Shown in pieces: positions 24,154-32,292 of a stretch of DNA of 64,000 bases; the first letter of the stretch is position 1; each line of letters opens with the position of its first letter. The notes under the pieces are model-generated. The model saw nothing but the letters and a program-made list of their open reading frames with translations. It searched no databases and was not told the origin of the DNA. The DNA is from CAZJYI01 sp964550025. GTDB taxonomy: Bacteria > Verrucomicrobiota > Kiritimatiellia > UBA8416 > CAYOBW01. Location: the NCBI GenBank assembly GCA_964550025.1, contig CAZJYI010000043.1, positions 12,154-76,153 on the forward strand, given 5' to 3'. The position numbers and the translations under genes are program-made.

Positions 24154-26676
24154 ATGAGGAAGCGGCTGTCTGCCTTATTCAACCCCGCCGCGGCGAGCGG
24201 TGTGTACGACAACACCGTCCTGAAACACCCTCGGACCGTCTTCCTCGCCCTCGTGCTCGTCCTCGGTATCCTGGGGTATCACGCGAGGAACTTCCGGCTG
24301 GACGCCTCGGCCGATACGCTGGTCCTGGAGAACGACGAGGATCTTCGCTACCTGCGGGAGCTCACCGACCACTACGGGGTTTCCGAGTTCCTGCTGATCG
24401 CCTACACCCCGCGCTCGGGGGACCTGTTCTCCGCGGAGACGCGCGCGGACCTCGCCGCGTTGCGCGACACGCTGCGGGCGCTTCCGCGCGTCGATTCCGT
24501 GATGACCATTCTCGACGTGCCGCTGCTGCAGAATCCGCCGGCCCCGCTCAAGGAACTGAAATCGAATATCAAGACTCTCGAATCGGACAAGACCGACATC
24601 GACCTTGCGAAGACCGAGATCGGCGGGAGTCCGCTGTACGGCGGCCTGCTCGTCAGTCCGAGCATGCGGTCCACGGCGCTCGTGGTGAACCTGGAGCGCG
24701 ACCCGACCTACGACACGCTCGTCTCGCGCCGCAGCGCCCTGAGGGACAAGGAGCGTGACGGGACGCTCGCCCCCGGGGAAGCGGAGGAGCTGGCCGAGGT
24801 CGAAGCCCGGTTCTCCGCCTACCAGGACGGTCTGAAGAAGCAGCGCCACGAGGACATCGCCGCCGTACGGTCGATCATGGAGCGACATCGGTCCGGCGCC
24901 GACCTCTTCCTCGGCGGCGTGCCCATGGTGGCGGACGATATGATCACCTTCATTCGCAAGGATCTCAAGGTGTTCGGGCTGGGCATGCTGTTGTTCCTCG
25001 TGCTGACGCTCTACGTCATCTTCCGACGCGTGCAGTGGGTCATCGTCGCCGTGGTGTGCTGCTTTTCGTCGGTGCTGGCCATGATCGGCCTGCTCGGCAT
25101 GTTCGGATGGAAGGTGACCGTCATCTCCTCCAATTTCATCTCGTTGCAGCTCGTCGTGACCATGGCGTTGACCATCCACCTGATCGAACGGTTCACGGAG
25201 CTGCAGGCCGAGATGCCCGAGGCCGGGAACCACACCCTGGTGCGCGAAACCGTGCGGACCATCGTGATCCCGTGTTTCTACACGACCACCACCACTGTCG
25301 CCGGTTTCGCTTCGCTCATCGTTTGCGACATTCTGCCCGTGGTGACGTTCGGTTGGATGATGGCCATGGGGTTGGCCGTTTCCTTCGTGACGGTTTTCCT
25401 GCTCTTCCCCACGTGGATCGCCCAGCGCAAACGGCCCATTCCGCGCCACGTCAAGCGCTTCAATTTCACCGTCACAGGGATGTTTGCGAATTTCACGGAA
25501 CGACACGCGCTCGTCATCTTCACCGCCAGCGTGGCGCTGGTCATCGCGACGGCCATCGGTATCATGAGGCTCAAGGTGGAGAACAGCTTCATAGACTACT
25601 TCAAGGAGTCTACCGAGATCTACCGGGGCATGCGCTTCATCGACCGAGAGCTCGGCGGCACAACGCCTCTGGAAGTCGTGCTGCGTTTCGAGGAAGAGGA
25701 GGCGGCCGAACCGGCCGCGGATGCGGATGGAGGAGACGAGCTCTTCGATGAGTTCGACGAGTTCGATGACGCGGAAGGCGACGAGAAATACTGGCTGACG
25801 CCCGACAAGTACGGCAAGCTGGCCAAGACCCACGAGTATCTCGAGGGCCTCGATGCCAGCGGGAAGGTGCTGTCGCTACATACCCTGGTGGAGCTGGTGC
25901 GTCCCCTTCTGGGGGACAAGGAACTGGACACCTTCGATATGGCCCTCCTGCTGGGTCAGATTCCCGACGAGTTTCGGGGCATCCTGATCGATCCCTACAT
26001 GTCAACCGAACGGAACGAGCTGCGGCTGAACATGCGCATCAAGGACTCGCTCGAGGGGTTGGAACGCAAGCCGCTGTTGGAGATGATCGAGGCCGACCTG
26101 GAGAAGCGCCTGGACATGCCCCCGGAGGACGTGCGCCTGGCGGGCGTCATGGTTCTCTACAACAACATGCTCCAGAGCCTGTTCCGCTCGCAGATACAGA
26201 CAATTGGTCTGACGGTCGTGGCGCTTCTACTGATGTTCCTCGTGCTCTTTCGTTCCGTGAAGCTCGCCTTGATCGCCATTTTCCCGAACCTGGCGGCGTC
26301 GCTCACCGTCCTGGGGGTGATGGGGCTACTGGGGATCCCGCTCGACATGATGACGATCACGATCGTTGCCATCAGTATCGGCATTGCCGTCGACAACACG
26401 ATCCACTACATTCACCGTTTCAGGCACGAGTTCCCGCACGACCGCTGCTACCTCAGCACTATGCACCGCTGCCACGGCAGCATCGGCAACGCGATGTACT
26501 ACACGTCGGTCACGATTATCGTGGGGTTCTCGATCCTCGTGCTCTCCAACTTCATCCCCAGCGTGCTCTTCGGTGTGCTGACGGGGGTCGCCATGACCGT
26601 CGCCCTGCTGGCCGCCCTGACCCTCCTGCCGCGGTTGATCCTGCTCTTCAAGCCGTTCGGGGCGGAAGCAGAGTGA
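24154..26676 (+). CDS. RND-family (MMPL/HpnN-like) lipid exporter
   Basis: An 840-residue inner-membrane protein with two halves, each with a membrane helix, a large periplasmic loop and then five helices, as in MMPL and hopanoid-exporter HpnN proteins. The second loop contains a long acidic insertion (about residues 515-545) with F-D-E-F-D-E-F-D-D. RND proteins use the proton gradient, and the conserved acidic residue V-D-N-T-I-H in the second half fits. The arrangement MlaA, MlaC, RND suggests lipid or hopanoid transport to the outer membrane. The start codon at 24154 is 8 bases after mlaC, so the operon is tight. A 224-bp heptad array begins 4 bases after the stop codon. Confidence 0.9.
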   Translation: MRKRLSALFNPAAASGVYDNTVLKHPRTVFLALVLVLGILGYHARNFRLDASADTLVLENDEDLRYLRELTDHYGVSEFLLIAYTPRSGDLFSAETRADLAALRDTLRALPRVDSVMTILDVPLLQNPPAPLKELKSNIKTLESDKTDIDLAKTEIGGSPLYGGLLVSPSMRSTALVVNLERDPTYDTLVSRRSALRDKERDGTLAPGEAEELAEVEARFSAYQDGLKKQRHEDIAAVRSIMERHRSGADLFLGGVPMVADDMITFIRKDLKVFGLGMLLFLVLTLYVIFRRVQWVIVAVVCCFSSVLAMIGLLGMFGWKVTVISSNFISLQLVVTMALTIHLIERFTELQAEMPEAGNHTLVRETVRTIVIPCFYTTTTTVAGFASLIVCDILPVVTFGWMMAMGLAVSFVTVFLLFPTWIAQRKRPIPRHVKRFNFTVTGMFANFTERHALVIFTASVALVIATAIGIMRLKVENSFIDYFKESTEIYRGMRFIDRELGGTTPLEVVLRFEEEEAAEPAADADGGDELFDEFDEFDDAEGDEKYWLTPDKYGKLAKTHEYLEGLDASGKVLSLHTLVELVRPLLGDKELDTFDMALLLGQIPDEFRGILIDPYMSTERNELRLNMRIKDSLEGLERKPLLEMIEADLEKRLDMPPEDVRLAGVMVLYNNMLQSLFRSQIQTIGLTVVALLLMFLVLFRSVKLALIAIFPNLAASLTVLGVMGLLGIPLDMMTITIVAISIGIAVDNTIHYIHRFRHEFPHDRCYLSTMHRCHGSIGNAMYYTSVTIIVGFSILVLSNFIPSVLFGVLTGVAMTVALLAALTLLPRLILLFKPFGAEAE

Positions 26677-26680
26677 CCGG

Positions 26681-26904
<224 letters not shown>

Positions 26905-26941
26905 GAGACGGTTGCCGGTCTCCCACTTCAGCATTCATCAT

Positions 26942-27349
26942 TCAGCGTTCAGTATTCGACATTTCCCCCTTCTCTCCCCCAAACAGCCCGTCCAGCCCGT
27001 CGAACGGATTGGCGATGGAGGGGCCCGAGGATGTTTCGTCGGCGACGACGAGCCCGGGGCCGCCCTCGAAGCGGTATTTCTCGTGCTCGTTGTCGTGGCA
27101 GTAGAGGCAGAGCAACTCCCAGTTGCTGCCGTTGGTCGGGTTGTTGGTGTGATCGTGGTCCCGGTGGTGTACGGTGAGCTCGCGCAGACGCTTTCCGGAG
27201 AACTCGCGTCCGCAACGTCCGCACACGTGCGGGAAGAGCCTCAGCGCCTGGGCGCGGTAGCTGCGCTCCTTCAGCGCCTTGTCGCGCCGCAACTCCGCGC
27301 GAAGCTCGGCCTGCCGCTTGGCGTCCGCCGGTTTTCGGATTGGTGACAT
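26942..27349 (-). CDS. HNH endonuclease domain protein (YajD-like)
   Basis: A 135-residue protein with two CxxC zinc knuckles (C-G-R-C-G near 46-50 and C-L-Y-C-H near 83-87) and the HNH core H-H-R-D-H-D-H-T-N-N with N-W near 70-82. Its size and layout match YajD-type HNH nucleases, which are small zinc-bound DNases of uncertain role. ATG 27349 is chosen because upstream reading is not conserved-looking. It is a single gene between a heptad array and a MITE-like element, so mobility or gene loss nearby is plausible. Confidence 0.88.
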   Translation of the reverse strand: MSPIRKPADAKRQAELRAELRRDKALKERSYRAQALRLFPHVCGRCGREFSGKRLRELTVHHRDHDHTNNPTNGSNWELLCLYCHDNEHEKYRFEGGPGLVVADETSSGPSIANPFDGLDGLFGGEKGEMSNTER

Positions 27350-27748
27350 AACTTCTGCCCTTTCCCCTCGTGTCCATGCCGCGTCTACGGGCAACATGCT
27401 GCCGCAAGCTGTTTCCGGGCGCAAGCCCCGATGTGAACGCCAGTCGCGGTCCGGCTTGCCGACATGGGTGCTCTCAGGCGCCATGGTCGCGGAGGAGTAG
27501 GTCCCAGTTGCACTGGGACCCCAGAGACCGCGAGGTTGCCGGAAAGAGACAGTGGCGACGCAACACCGACCGGTCGCGACTGATTTGCCTCCGTTCGCTG
27601 GTCCCAGTGCAACTGGGACCTACCGGGCGGCCCGCACGGAGCGTACTTCTTCCGTGACATGCGCGGCCCGCGTTCCTAGAGTACCACTTGGTGGTGACAG
27701 CAATACACCACGCAGTCAGACTGATCGTGTCGCGGAACGGAGGACGAG
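27350..27748. other. Intergenic region holding the first full MITE-like element
   Basis: No gene is supported. The region contains the element at 27497-27623. The outside sequence GGCGCCATGGTCGCGGAGGA just before it (27477-27496) matches the left flank of the other copy at about 32002-32021, so the homologous unit extends some 20 bases beyond the inverted repeats on that side. Confidence 0.6.
27497..27623. mobile_element. MITE-like element copy 1
   Basis: A 127-bp element whose ends are perfect 24-base inverted repeats (27497-27520 and 27600-27623), beginning GTAGGTCCCAGT and ending ACTGGGACCTAC. Each end is itself a hairpin-forming palindrome (GGTCCCAGT-TGC-ACTGGGACC). The 79-base core has no coding capacity. 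It shares ends, length and core patches with the 129-bp copy at 32022-32150. Confidence 0.8.
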
Positions 27749-28759
27749 ATGAAACAACACGTATTTGCCGCGGTGGTTGTGCTACTCGTGCTGACAGGTC
27801 TAGCGCCGGCCCAGTCGCCAGGTGCAATGAACTACCAGGGGCGACTGGTGGAGAACGGGGAGCTTGTCAATCGCAGCGGCGTGAGGCTGCGATTGCGGGT
27901 CTATGATTCGCCCACGGCCACTTCGCCCGTTATCTACGAGGAGACCGATACCATCAACGTCGTGGATGGTCTCTACAGCACTGCTCTCGGTGACAACCGC
28001 AGCGGCGGCACTACGCGGAGCATCCCCGAGGCATTCGAGGTCGTCGGGCCGAACGCCTGGCTGGGAGTCAAATTCAACGACGAACCGGAATTGACGCCTC
28101 GCGAACCTCTGTACGCCGCGGCCTACGCGATGACCGTGCGCGGGATCTTCGTGTCCCGGAATGGCTATGTCGGCATTGGCACGGACAGCCCCGGGGAGAT
28201 GCTGCATGTTGAGGGGGCGCTCCGGATCGAGGACGGCAGCGAGGGCTCCGGCAAGGTGTTGACCTCGGACGGAAACGGCAGCACGAGCTGGCAGGCGCCG
28301 GCCGCCGGCGGCGTGCTTCAGTTCGTCTATACCAACAGCGGTGCGTATGCATCGCTCGGAAGCGCCGCCATTCCCCGGGACGATACCGTTCCCCAGAAGA
28401 CGGAAGGGAACGAGGCGATGGTTCTCTCGATCACGCCGCGCAGCGCGTCGAGCACACTCGCGGTGGACGTCCGTCTGAACATCGGCACCAGCGCCGCCGA
28501 TCTTATCCTCGCCCTGTTCCGTGACGACCAGCCGGATGCCCTGGCCACTACCATCTGCGCCAGGGGAGGCTACGACGACAGGACCGTGCCCTACACGCTC
28601 CGATACCGTTTCCCTGCCGGCTCCATCAGCCCGACGACGCTGAAGGTGCGCGTAGGTAGCACGGCGTCCACCGCGCTCTACCTTAACGGCCGCTCGGGGA
28701 GGCTGTTCGGCGGTACCATGGATTCCAGCATGACCATCACTGAGTTCAGCGCGGATTGA
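27749..28759 (+). CDS. Exported surface protein with tail-fibre-like repeat (VGIGT...LHVEG)
   Basis: A 336-residue protein with a clear signal peptide (cut near A-P-A-Q). The segment Y-V-G-I-G-T-D-S-P-G-E-M-L-H-V-E-G at about 142-158 is typical of bacterial and phage fibre-like surface proteins. The N-terminal part (M-N-Y-Q-G-R-L-V-E-N-G) resembles beta-rich secreted proteins that share this motif. The C-terminal domain is unrecognised. GGAGG precedes ATG 27749. It converges on and overlaps by 14 bases the end of the sigma-54 activator gene. Function is unknown; a cell-surface or secreted structural role is inferred. Confidence 0.65.
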   Translation: MKQHVFAAVVVLLVLTGLAPAQSPGAMNYQGRLVENGELVNRSGVRLRLRVYDSPTATSPVIYEETDTINVVDGLYSTALGDNRSGGTTRSIPEAFEVVGPNAWLGVKFNDEPELTPREPLYAAAYAMTVRGIFVSRNGYVGIGTDSPGEMLHVEGALRIEDGSEGSGKVLTSDGNGSTSWQAPAAGGVLQFVYTNSGAYASLGSAAIPRDDTVPQKTEGNEAMVLSITPRSASSTLAVDVRLNIGTSAADLILALFRDDQPDALATTICARGGYDDRTVPYTLRYRFPAGSISPTTLKVRVGSTASTALYLNGRSGRLFGGTMDSSMTITEFSAD

Positions 28760-30296
28760 CGCCGGACGAGAGCTCGTCCAGCAAACCGCGGTCGATGTAC
28801 TTCTTCACCGTGCGCGAGTCGAGCTCCAGGATGCGGGCCGTCTGTTCGTAGTTCCGTGTCTTGGCATATACCCTCGTTGCATATTGCCGCAGGACCTCCG
28901 CGGCCGTCCATTGCGCGGCATCCAGTTGCTCGGCAAAGCTCGGGAGAGGGCGGAGACATTCCGCGTGGTATTCGCTGTGGACCAGGATGCTGCGCACGCA
29001 CTGTTCGAGCTCGCGGAAGTTGCCGGGCCAGGTGTAGTCGGACCCCAGGTTGGCCGCGATCCAGTCGCATACCTCGCGGGTCAGCCCGTCCGCCTCCTCC
29101 TCGCCCGCCACTTTGGATGCGATGTAATGCACCAGGTAGTGCATCTCTTCGCCGTCCCCCGAGAGGATCTCTCTGAGGGGAGGCGTCTCGATCCGGTCCG
29201 CACAGAGGCGGTAGAAGAAATCCTCGCGCATCTCCCCCTCGTGAATGGCGCGTTGCAGGTCGCGGTTTGTGGCCGCCACGAGCTGCCCCAGGAAGGGGCG
29301 CGTGTGGGTGTCGCCCAGCCGGCGGAAGGACCGGGTCTGCAACACGCGCAGGAGCTTGACCTGGATCTCCGGGGCGACTTCGCCAATCTCGTCGAGGAAG
29401 ACGGTGCCGCACGACCCGCACGTTTCCAGGTAGCCCTCGTGATCCGCCAGAGCGCCGGTGAACGCTCCCTTGTTGTGCCCGAAGAGCTCGGACTCGATCA
29501 GCGTCGGCGACAGCGCCGACAGGTTGAGCGGATAGAAAGAGGCCATGAAGTCCTGTTCGAAGCAGCCCTTCGCTGCGTCGAACGGGATGAATCGCGACAG
29601 GGCGATGGCGCGCGCCACGAGCTCTTTGCCCGATCCCGACGGTCCGGTGACAAGGGTGATGATGTCGCCCATGCGCGGAATCAGGGACCGGAGGTAGCGC
29701 TCGATGTCGTGCGTGAAGATCGACTGCCATACGCGCGCTCTCAACCGCGTCGCCGTGGTCGATGTGCCCAGGATAAACCGGAAGATGTGATGGAAGGCGC
29801 GGCGCACCTGGAACCCGAAAGCGAACATGTGCGTGTAGGGATACGGCCACTGCACGGCGTGGCCGCCGGCCCCCAGGTACGATTCCGCGTCCGCGTTTGT
29901 TTTTGCGAAGAAGGGGACGTTGCGTCCGGCCGTTCCCGTGACATGCGCATCCCGCACGAAGCGGTCGAGCAGCCCGCGGTGGCGGTAGTAGAGGTGGAAC
30001 CAGACGAGATTGAAGTACAGCTCGGATTCGTGTTCCGAGGCGGGGGGGCGTCGCTCCAGGTTGGCGCGGCAGGCGTCGGCCGTGGCTGCGACGCGTTCGA
30101 GGAGCAACGACAGGTTCGCATCCTGTGACGGCTCGGTCATGAAGATGTTCCAGGGGTGGTCCGTGGCCGTGTAGGCCGGGCCGAGGGCCGCTTCTTCCAG
30201 TTCCGTACGTTCCGGCAGGAACGGATTGCAGTACATGATCCGTTTCACGGTCTGTACGAACGGCAGGTCTTCCCGGGGAATAATGCTGGTCTTCAT
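28746..30296 (-). CDS. Sigma-54-dependent transcriptional activator
   Basis: A 516-residue bacterial enhancer-binding protein. The central AAA domain has Walker A G-P-S-G-S-G-K-E, the sigma-54 contact loop G-A-F-T-G-A, Walker B T-V-F-L-D-E-I-G and the R-finger region F-Y-R-L. A Fis-type helix-turn-helix ends the protein (Y-E-Q-T-A-R-I-L-E-L-D-S-R-T-V-K-K-Y). The 190-residue N-terminus is neither a receiver nor a GAF domain and is probably a specific sensor. The ribosome site GGGAGG precedes ATG 30296. It is divergent from an outer-membrane protein gene that carries a -24/-12 promoter, its most likely target. Confidence 0.92.
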   Translation of the reverse strand: MKTSIIPREDLPFVQTVKRIMYCNPFLPERTELEEAALGPAYTATDHPWNIFMTEPSQDANLSLLLERVAATADACRANLERRPPASEHESELYFNLVWFHLYYRHRGLLDRFVRDAHVTGTAGRNVPFFAKTNADAESYLGAGGHAVQWPYPYTHMFAFGFQVRRAFHHIFRFILGTSTTATRLRARVWQSIFTHDIERYLRSLIPRMGDIITLVTGPSGSGKELVARAIALSRFIPFDAAKGCFEQDFMASFYPLNLSALSPTLIESELFGHNKGAFTGALADHEGYLETCGSCGTVFLDEIGEVAPEIQVKLLRVLQTRSFRRLGDTHTRPFLGQLVAATNRDLQRAIHEGEMREDFFYRLCADRIETPPLREILSGDGEEMHYLVHYIASKVAGEEEADGLTREVCDWIAANLGSDYTWPGNFRELEQCVRSILVHSEYHAECLRPLPSFAEQLDAAQWTAAEVLRQYATRVYAKTRNYEQTARILELDSRTVKKYIDRGLLDELSSGVNPR

Positions 30297-30441
30297 CTCA
30301 TTGCCTCCCTTGGGTCTGCATCAAATGCGCCCCTGTCTGCATGGAGTGTAGACCGTCCGGTCGTCGTGTGCAATGACGATTTGGCCCATTGTTCTCGCAA
30401 GTTCTGTCAGGACAAAGAGTTGGAAGGAATGGCCGTTGTCC

Positions 30442-30457
30442 TGGCACGACTGGTGCG
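30442..30457 (+). promoter_or_regulatory. Sigma-54 (-24/-12) promoter
   Basis: The sequence TGGCACGACTGGTGCG has GG at 30443-30444 and GC at 30455-30456 separated by exactly ten bases, as sigma-54 requires. Predicted transcription starts near 30468, 20 bases before ATG 30489. A GACCG-N2-CGGTC palindrome about 90 bases upstream could be the activator site. Confidence 0.75.
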
Positions 30458-30488
30458 ATAAGCGATGTCAAAGAAAGGAGGGTGGGTG

Positions 30489-31175
30489 ATGAAGGCAGTG
30501 TGTGGATGGGTGTTGTTGGGAGTGTTGAGCGTAGCGGGTATCGCGTCCGGGCAGACCGTGCACTACACGGGACACAGCCGGCTGACGCAGTGGGCCGAGA
30601 CGCGCAAGCACTCGTTCTACCTTGGTATGGGCGGAGGTCCCACCCAGTTGTCGACCGTGGACAACGAGCGCAACATGGAGGGGATCAACTTCAGTTTTGA
30701 TACGGAAGTCAGCGACCTGGGCACGTGTTTCTTCCTCGGCTACTGGATTACCGACCACGTGGGGGTCGAAGCCGGAACGCGAAACTACGGGACGATCGAC
30801 GTGCCCTTCACGTTCAGCGATCCGCACGACAGCAGCTCCGGTTCGGGTGAATCCGAGGTGACGATCGATGGTTCGAGCGTTGCCCTGATGCTGGGTTTTG
30901 ACCCGGTGGATTCCGTGCAGGTGTATGCACGTGCCGGGGCGCTGATGTGGAACGAGTCCTTCGACAGCCGTTTCGACATCGCCGGCGAGCCGGCGATCCG
31001 TCGCGAAACGGAAGACAGCGGCACGGGCATGCTCCTCGGCGCGGGCGTAAGCTGGCGTTTCCACACCGGGTGGCGATTCCAGCTCCAGTACGAACACGCC
31101 ACGCTCGGCGAGGACACCGCCGGCATGGCCAGCCTGGGACTGGTCTACGACTTCCTTGGCTTCGTCCAGGAATGA
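30489..31175 (+). CDS. Outer-membrane beta-barrel protein (OmpA/OmpW-like fold)
   Basis: A 228-residue exported protein with alternating hydrophobic strands typical of an eight-stranded barrel (S-F-Y-L-G-M-G-G-G-P, G-Y-W-I-T-D-H-V-G-V-E-A-G) and a terminal strand L-G-L-V-Y-D-F-L-G-F. The signal peptide ends near I-A-S-G. AAAGGAGGG lies 6 bases before ATG 30489. It is driven by the sigma-54 promoter at 30442, so it is probably induced under the signal sensed by the divergent activator. A surface adhesin or porin-like role is possible. No specific ligand can be assigned. Confidence 0.7.
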   Translation: MKAVCGWVLLGVLSVAGIASGQTVHYTGHSRLTQWAETRKHSFYLGMGGGPTQLSTVDNERNMEGINFSFDTEVSDLGTCFFLGYWITDHVGVEAGTRNYGTIDVPFTFSDPHDSSSGSGESEVTIDGSSVALMLGFDPVDSVQVYARAGALMWNESFDSRFDIAGEPAIRRETEDSGTGMLLGAGVSWRFHTGWRFQLQYEHATLGEDTAGMASLGLVYDFLGFVQE

Positions 31176-31196
31176 CAAGCCCGAACAGGTGGGAAC

Positions 31197-31227
31197 GAAG
31201 GCAACGGCCACAGCGGCCGTTGCCTTC
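31197..31227. terminator. Bidirectional terminator hairpin
   Basis: A perfect 13-bp stem (GAAGGCAACGGCC at 31197-31209 with GGCCGTTGCCTTC at 31215-31227) around a 5-base loop lies between the convergent outer-membrane and vapC genes. T-runs are short, so termination efficiency is uncertain. Confidence 0.7.
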
Positions 31228-31232
31228 TGCAT

Positions 31233-31667
31233 TCAGGCGATAGGGTCGACCACACGAAGGAAGGTGAACTTGAGAAAGTCGCGGTCATGCGTGTAGAGCG
31301 TCCGTATGCCGTGCTGCTTGAGGATTGCGGCGAGATGGGCGTCCGGAACGAGGTTCCCGCGAACCGGCAGTGTGCCGGTGACCTCTTTGTACACGCCCCA
31401 GAACCCTTCTTGTTCGGCTATGGCGCGTACGCGGGGTAAAGCCAGGAGCCGTCCCATGTTGAGCTCCGCGTCGGTCTGCGATAGCGGCGAGTTGAAAATG
31501 CGCGGATGTGTTGCCATCCTCAGATAGCTCGCTATCGTGATCCACGCGAGGCAACAGACATCGCCGTCGGACACGATGCGGTCCAATGCGCTTCGCGCGG
31601 CCGTGTAGTGCCCCGACGTCTCGTCGGAGGCGTACAGCAGGATGTTGACATCGACAGCGACGCTCAC
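31233..31667 (-). CDS. vapC: VapC-type PIN ribonuclease toxin
   Basis: A 144-residue PIN domain. Acidic residues are D6 in A-V-D-V-N-I-L, an acidic group in the V-P-D-A-H-L-A-A segment near residue 109 and D128 or D130 in T-H-D-R-D-F. Such toxins cleave RNA. Its start codon overlaps the antitoxin stop by 4 bases (ATGA). Two VapBC-like modules lie within this window, with unrelated antitoxins. Confidence 0.88.
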   Translation of the reverse strand: MSVAVDVNILLYASDETSGHYTAARSALDRIVSDGDVCCLAWITIASYLRMATHPRIFNSPLSQTDAELNMGRLLALPRVRAIAEQEGFWGVYKEVTGTLPVRGNLVPDAHLAAILKQHGIRTLYTHDRDFLKFTFLRVVDPIA

Positions 31668-31906
31668 GACTCGGTCCCGTCCATCAGGTCGTACACCGCC
31701 GAAGTGTCAGACACATCCACCTTGGCCGACATGGGTTTCGTTGTCCATTCCAGCCTCTGTTCCCGTACGGCCATAGGGTCCCTGCGGGCATGCAGCGCCT
31801 CGGCCAAAAGGTCGGACGCCAGTCGTCCCAACGACTGCCCCTTTTCCTTCTGCATCCTTTTGAGCTCCCCCATGATGGGGGCATCGATGTCCAGTGTCGT
31901 TCTCAT
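31664..31906 (-). CDS. vapB: VapB-type antitoxin
   Basis: An 80-residue protein with an N-terminal M-R-T-T-L-D-I-D followed by a helix, as in ribbon-helix-helix antitoxins. A second helix (L-G-R-L-A-S-D-L-L-A-E-A-L) and an acidic C-terminal tail (D-V-S-D-T-S-A-V-Y-D-L-M-D-G) would bind the toxin. ATG 31906 lies 9 bases after a strong -10 element and has no ribosome site, so the mRNA is probably leaderless. Confidence 0.8.
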   Translation of the reverse strand: MRTTLDIDAPIMGELKRMQKEKGQSLGRLASDLLAEALHARRDPMAVREQRLEWTTKPMSAKVDVSDTSAVYDLMDGTES

Positions 31907-31915
31907 GATGTCTTG

Positions 31916-31944
31916 ATGATAGGTGAATGCACATCAGATGTCAA
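31916..31944 (-). promoter_or_regulatory. Sigma-70 promoter of vapBC with overlapping palindrome
   Basis: Read on the minus strand: TTGACA (31944-31939), a 17-base spacer, then TATCAT (31921-31916), both close to consensus. The palindrome ACATCTGATGT (31941-31931) covers the -35 end and could be the VapB operator. The ATG follows the -10 by 9 bases. Confidence 0.75.
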
Positions 31945-32292
31945 GAGAGAGGGCGCGGGGCAGGTGCATCCAATTCTGCTTTGTCAACACGGGCGCCCTC
32001 CGGCGCCATGGTCGCGAAGGAGTAGGTCCCAGTTGTACTGGGACCACAGAGAACGCGAGGCTACAGAAGCGGGACAGTCGCGACTCAAGACCGAGTTGTG
32101 GTGCAACTGCATCGTCTCCGTGTGCTGGTCCCAGTGCAACTGGGACCTACTGGGGATGAGAAACCGGCATGCGCTTGGGCAAGTGCCATTTTCGAATGAC
32201 AAGAACCGTTCCGTCCCCTACGATTCCTTACGGTCGTGGCGGCGGTACGCGTAGCGCTTTGCTTGAGCGACCGACAAGAGAGGGTGTGCACT
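31945..32292. other. Intergenic region holding the second MITE-like element
   Basis: No gene is supported. The element at 32022-32150 occupies the centre. The sequence GGCGCCATGGTCGCGAAGGA before it repeats the flank of the copy at 27.5 kb. The remaining 140 bases before the Wzz-like gene show nothing recognisable. Confidence 0.6.
32022..32150. mobile_element. MITE-like element copy 2
   Basis: A 129-bp element with ends GTAGGTCCCAGT (32022) and ACTGGGACCTAC (ending 32150). The left repeat differs from the right by one base in the loop (TGT against TGC). Each end folds into a hairpin. Core patches such as CAGAG-x-x-CGCGAGG are shared with the copy at 27497-27623. Confidence 0.8.
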
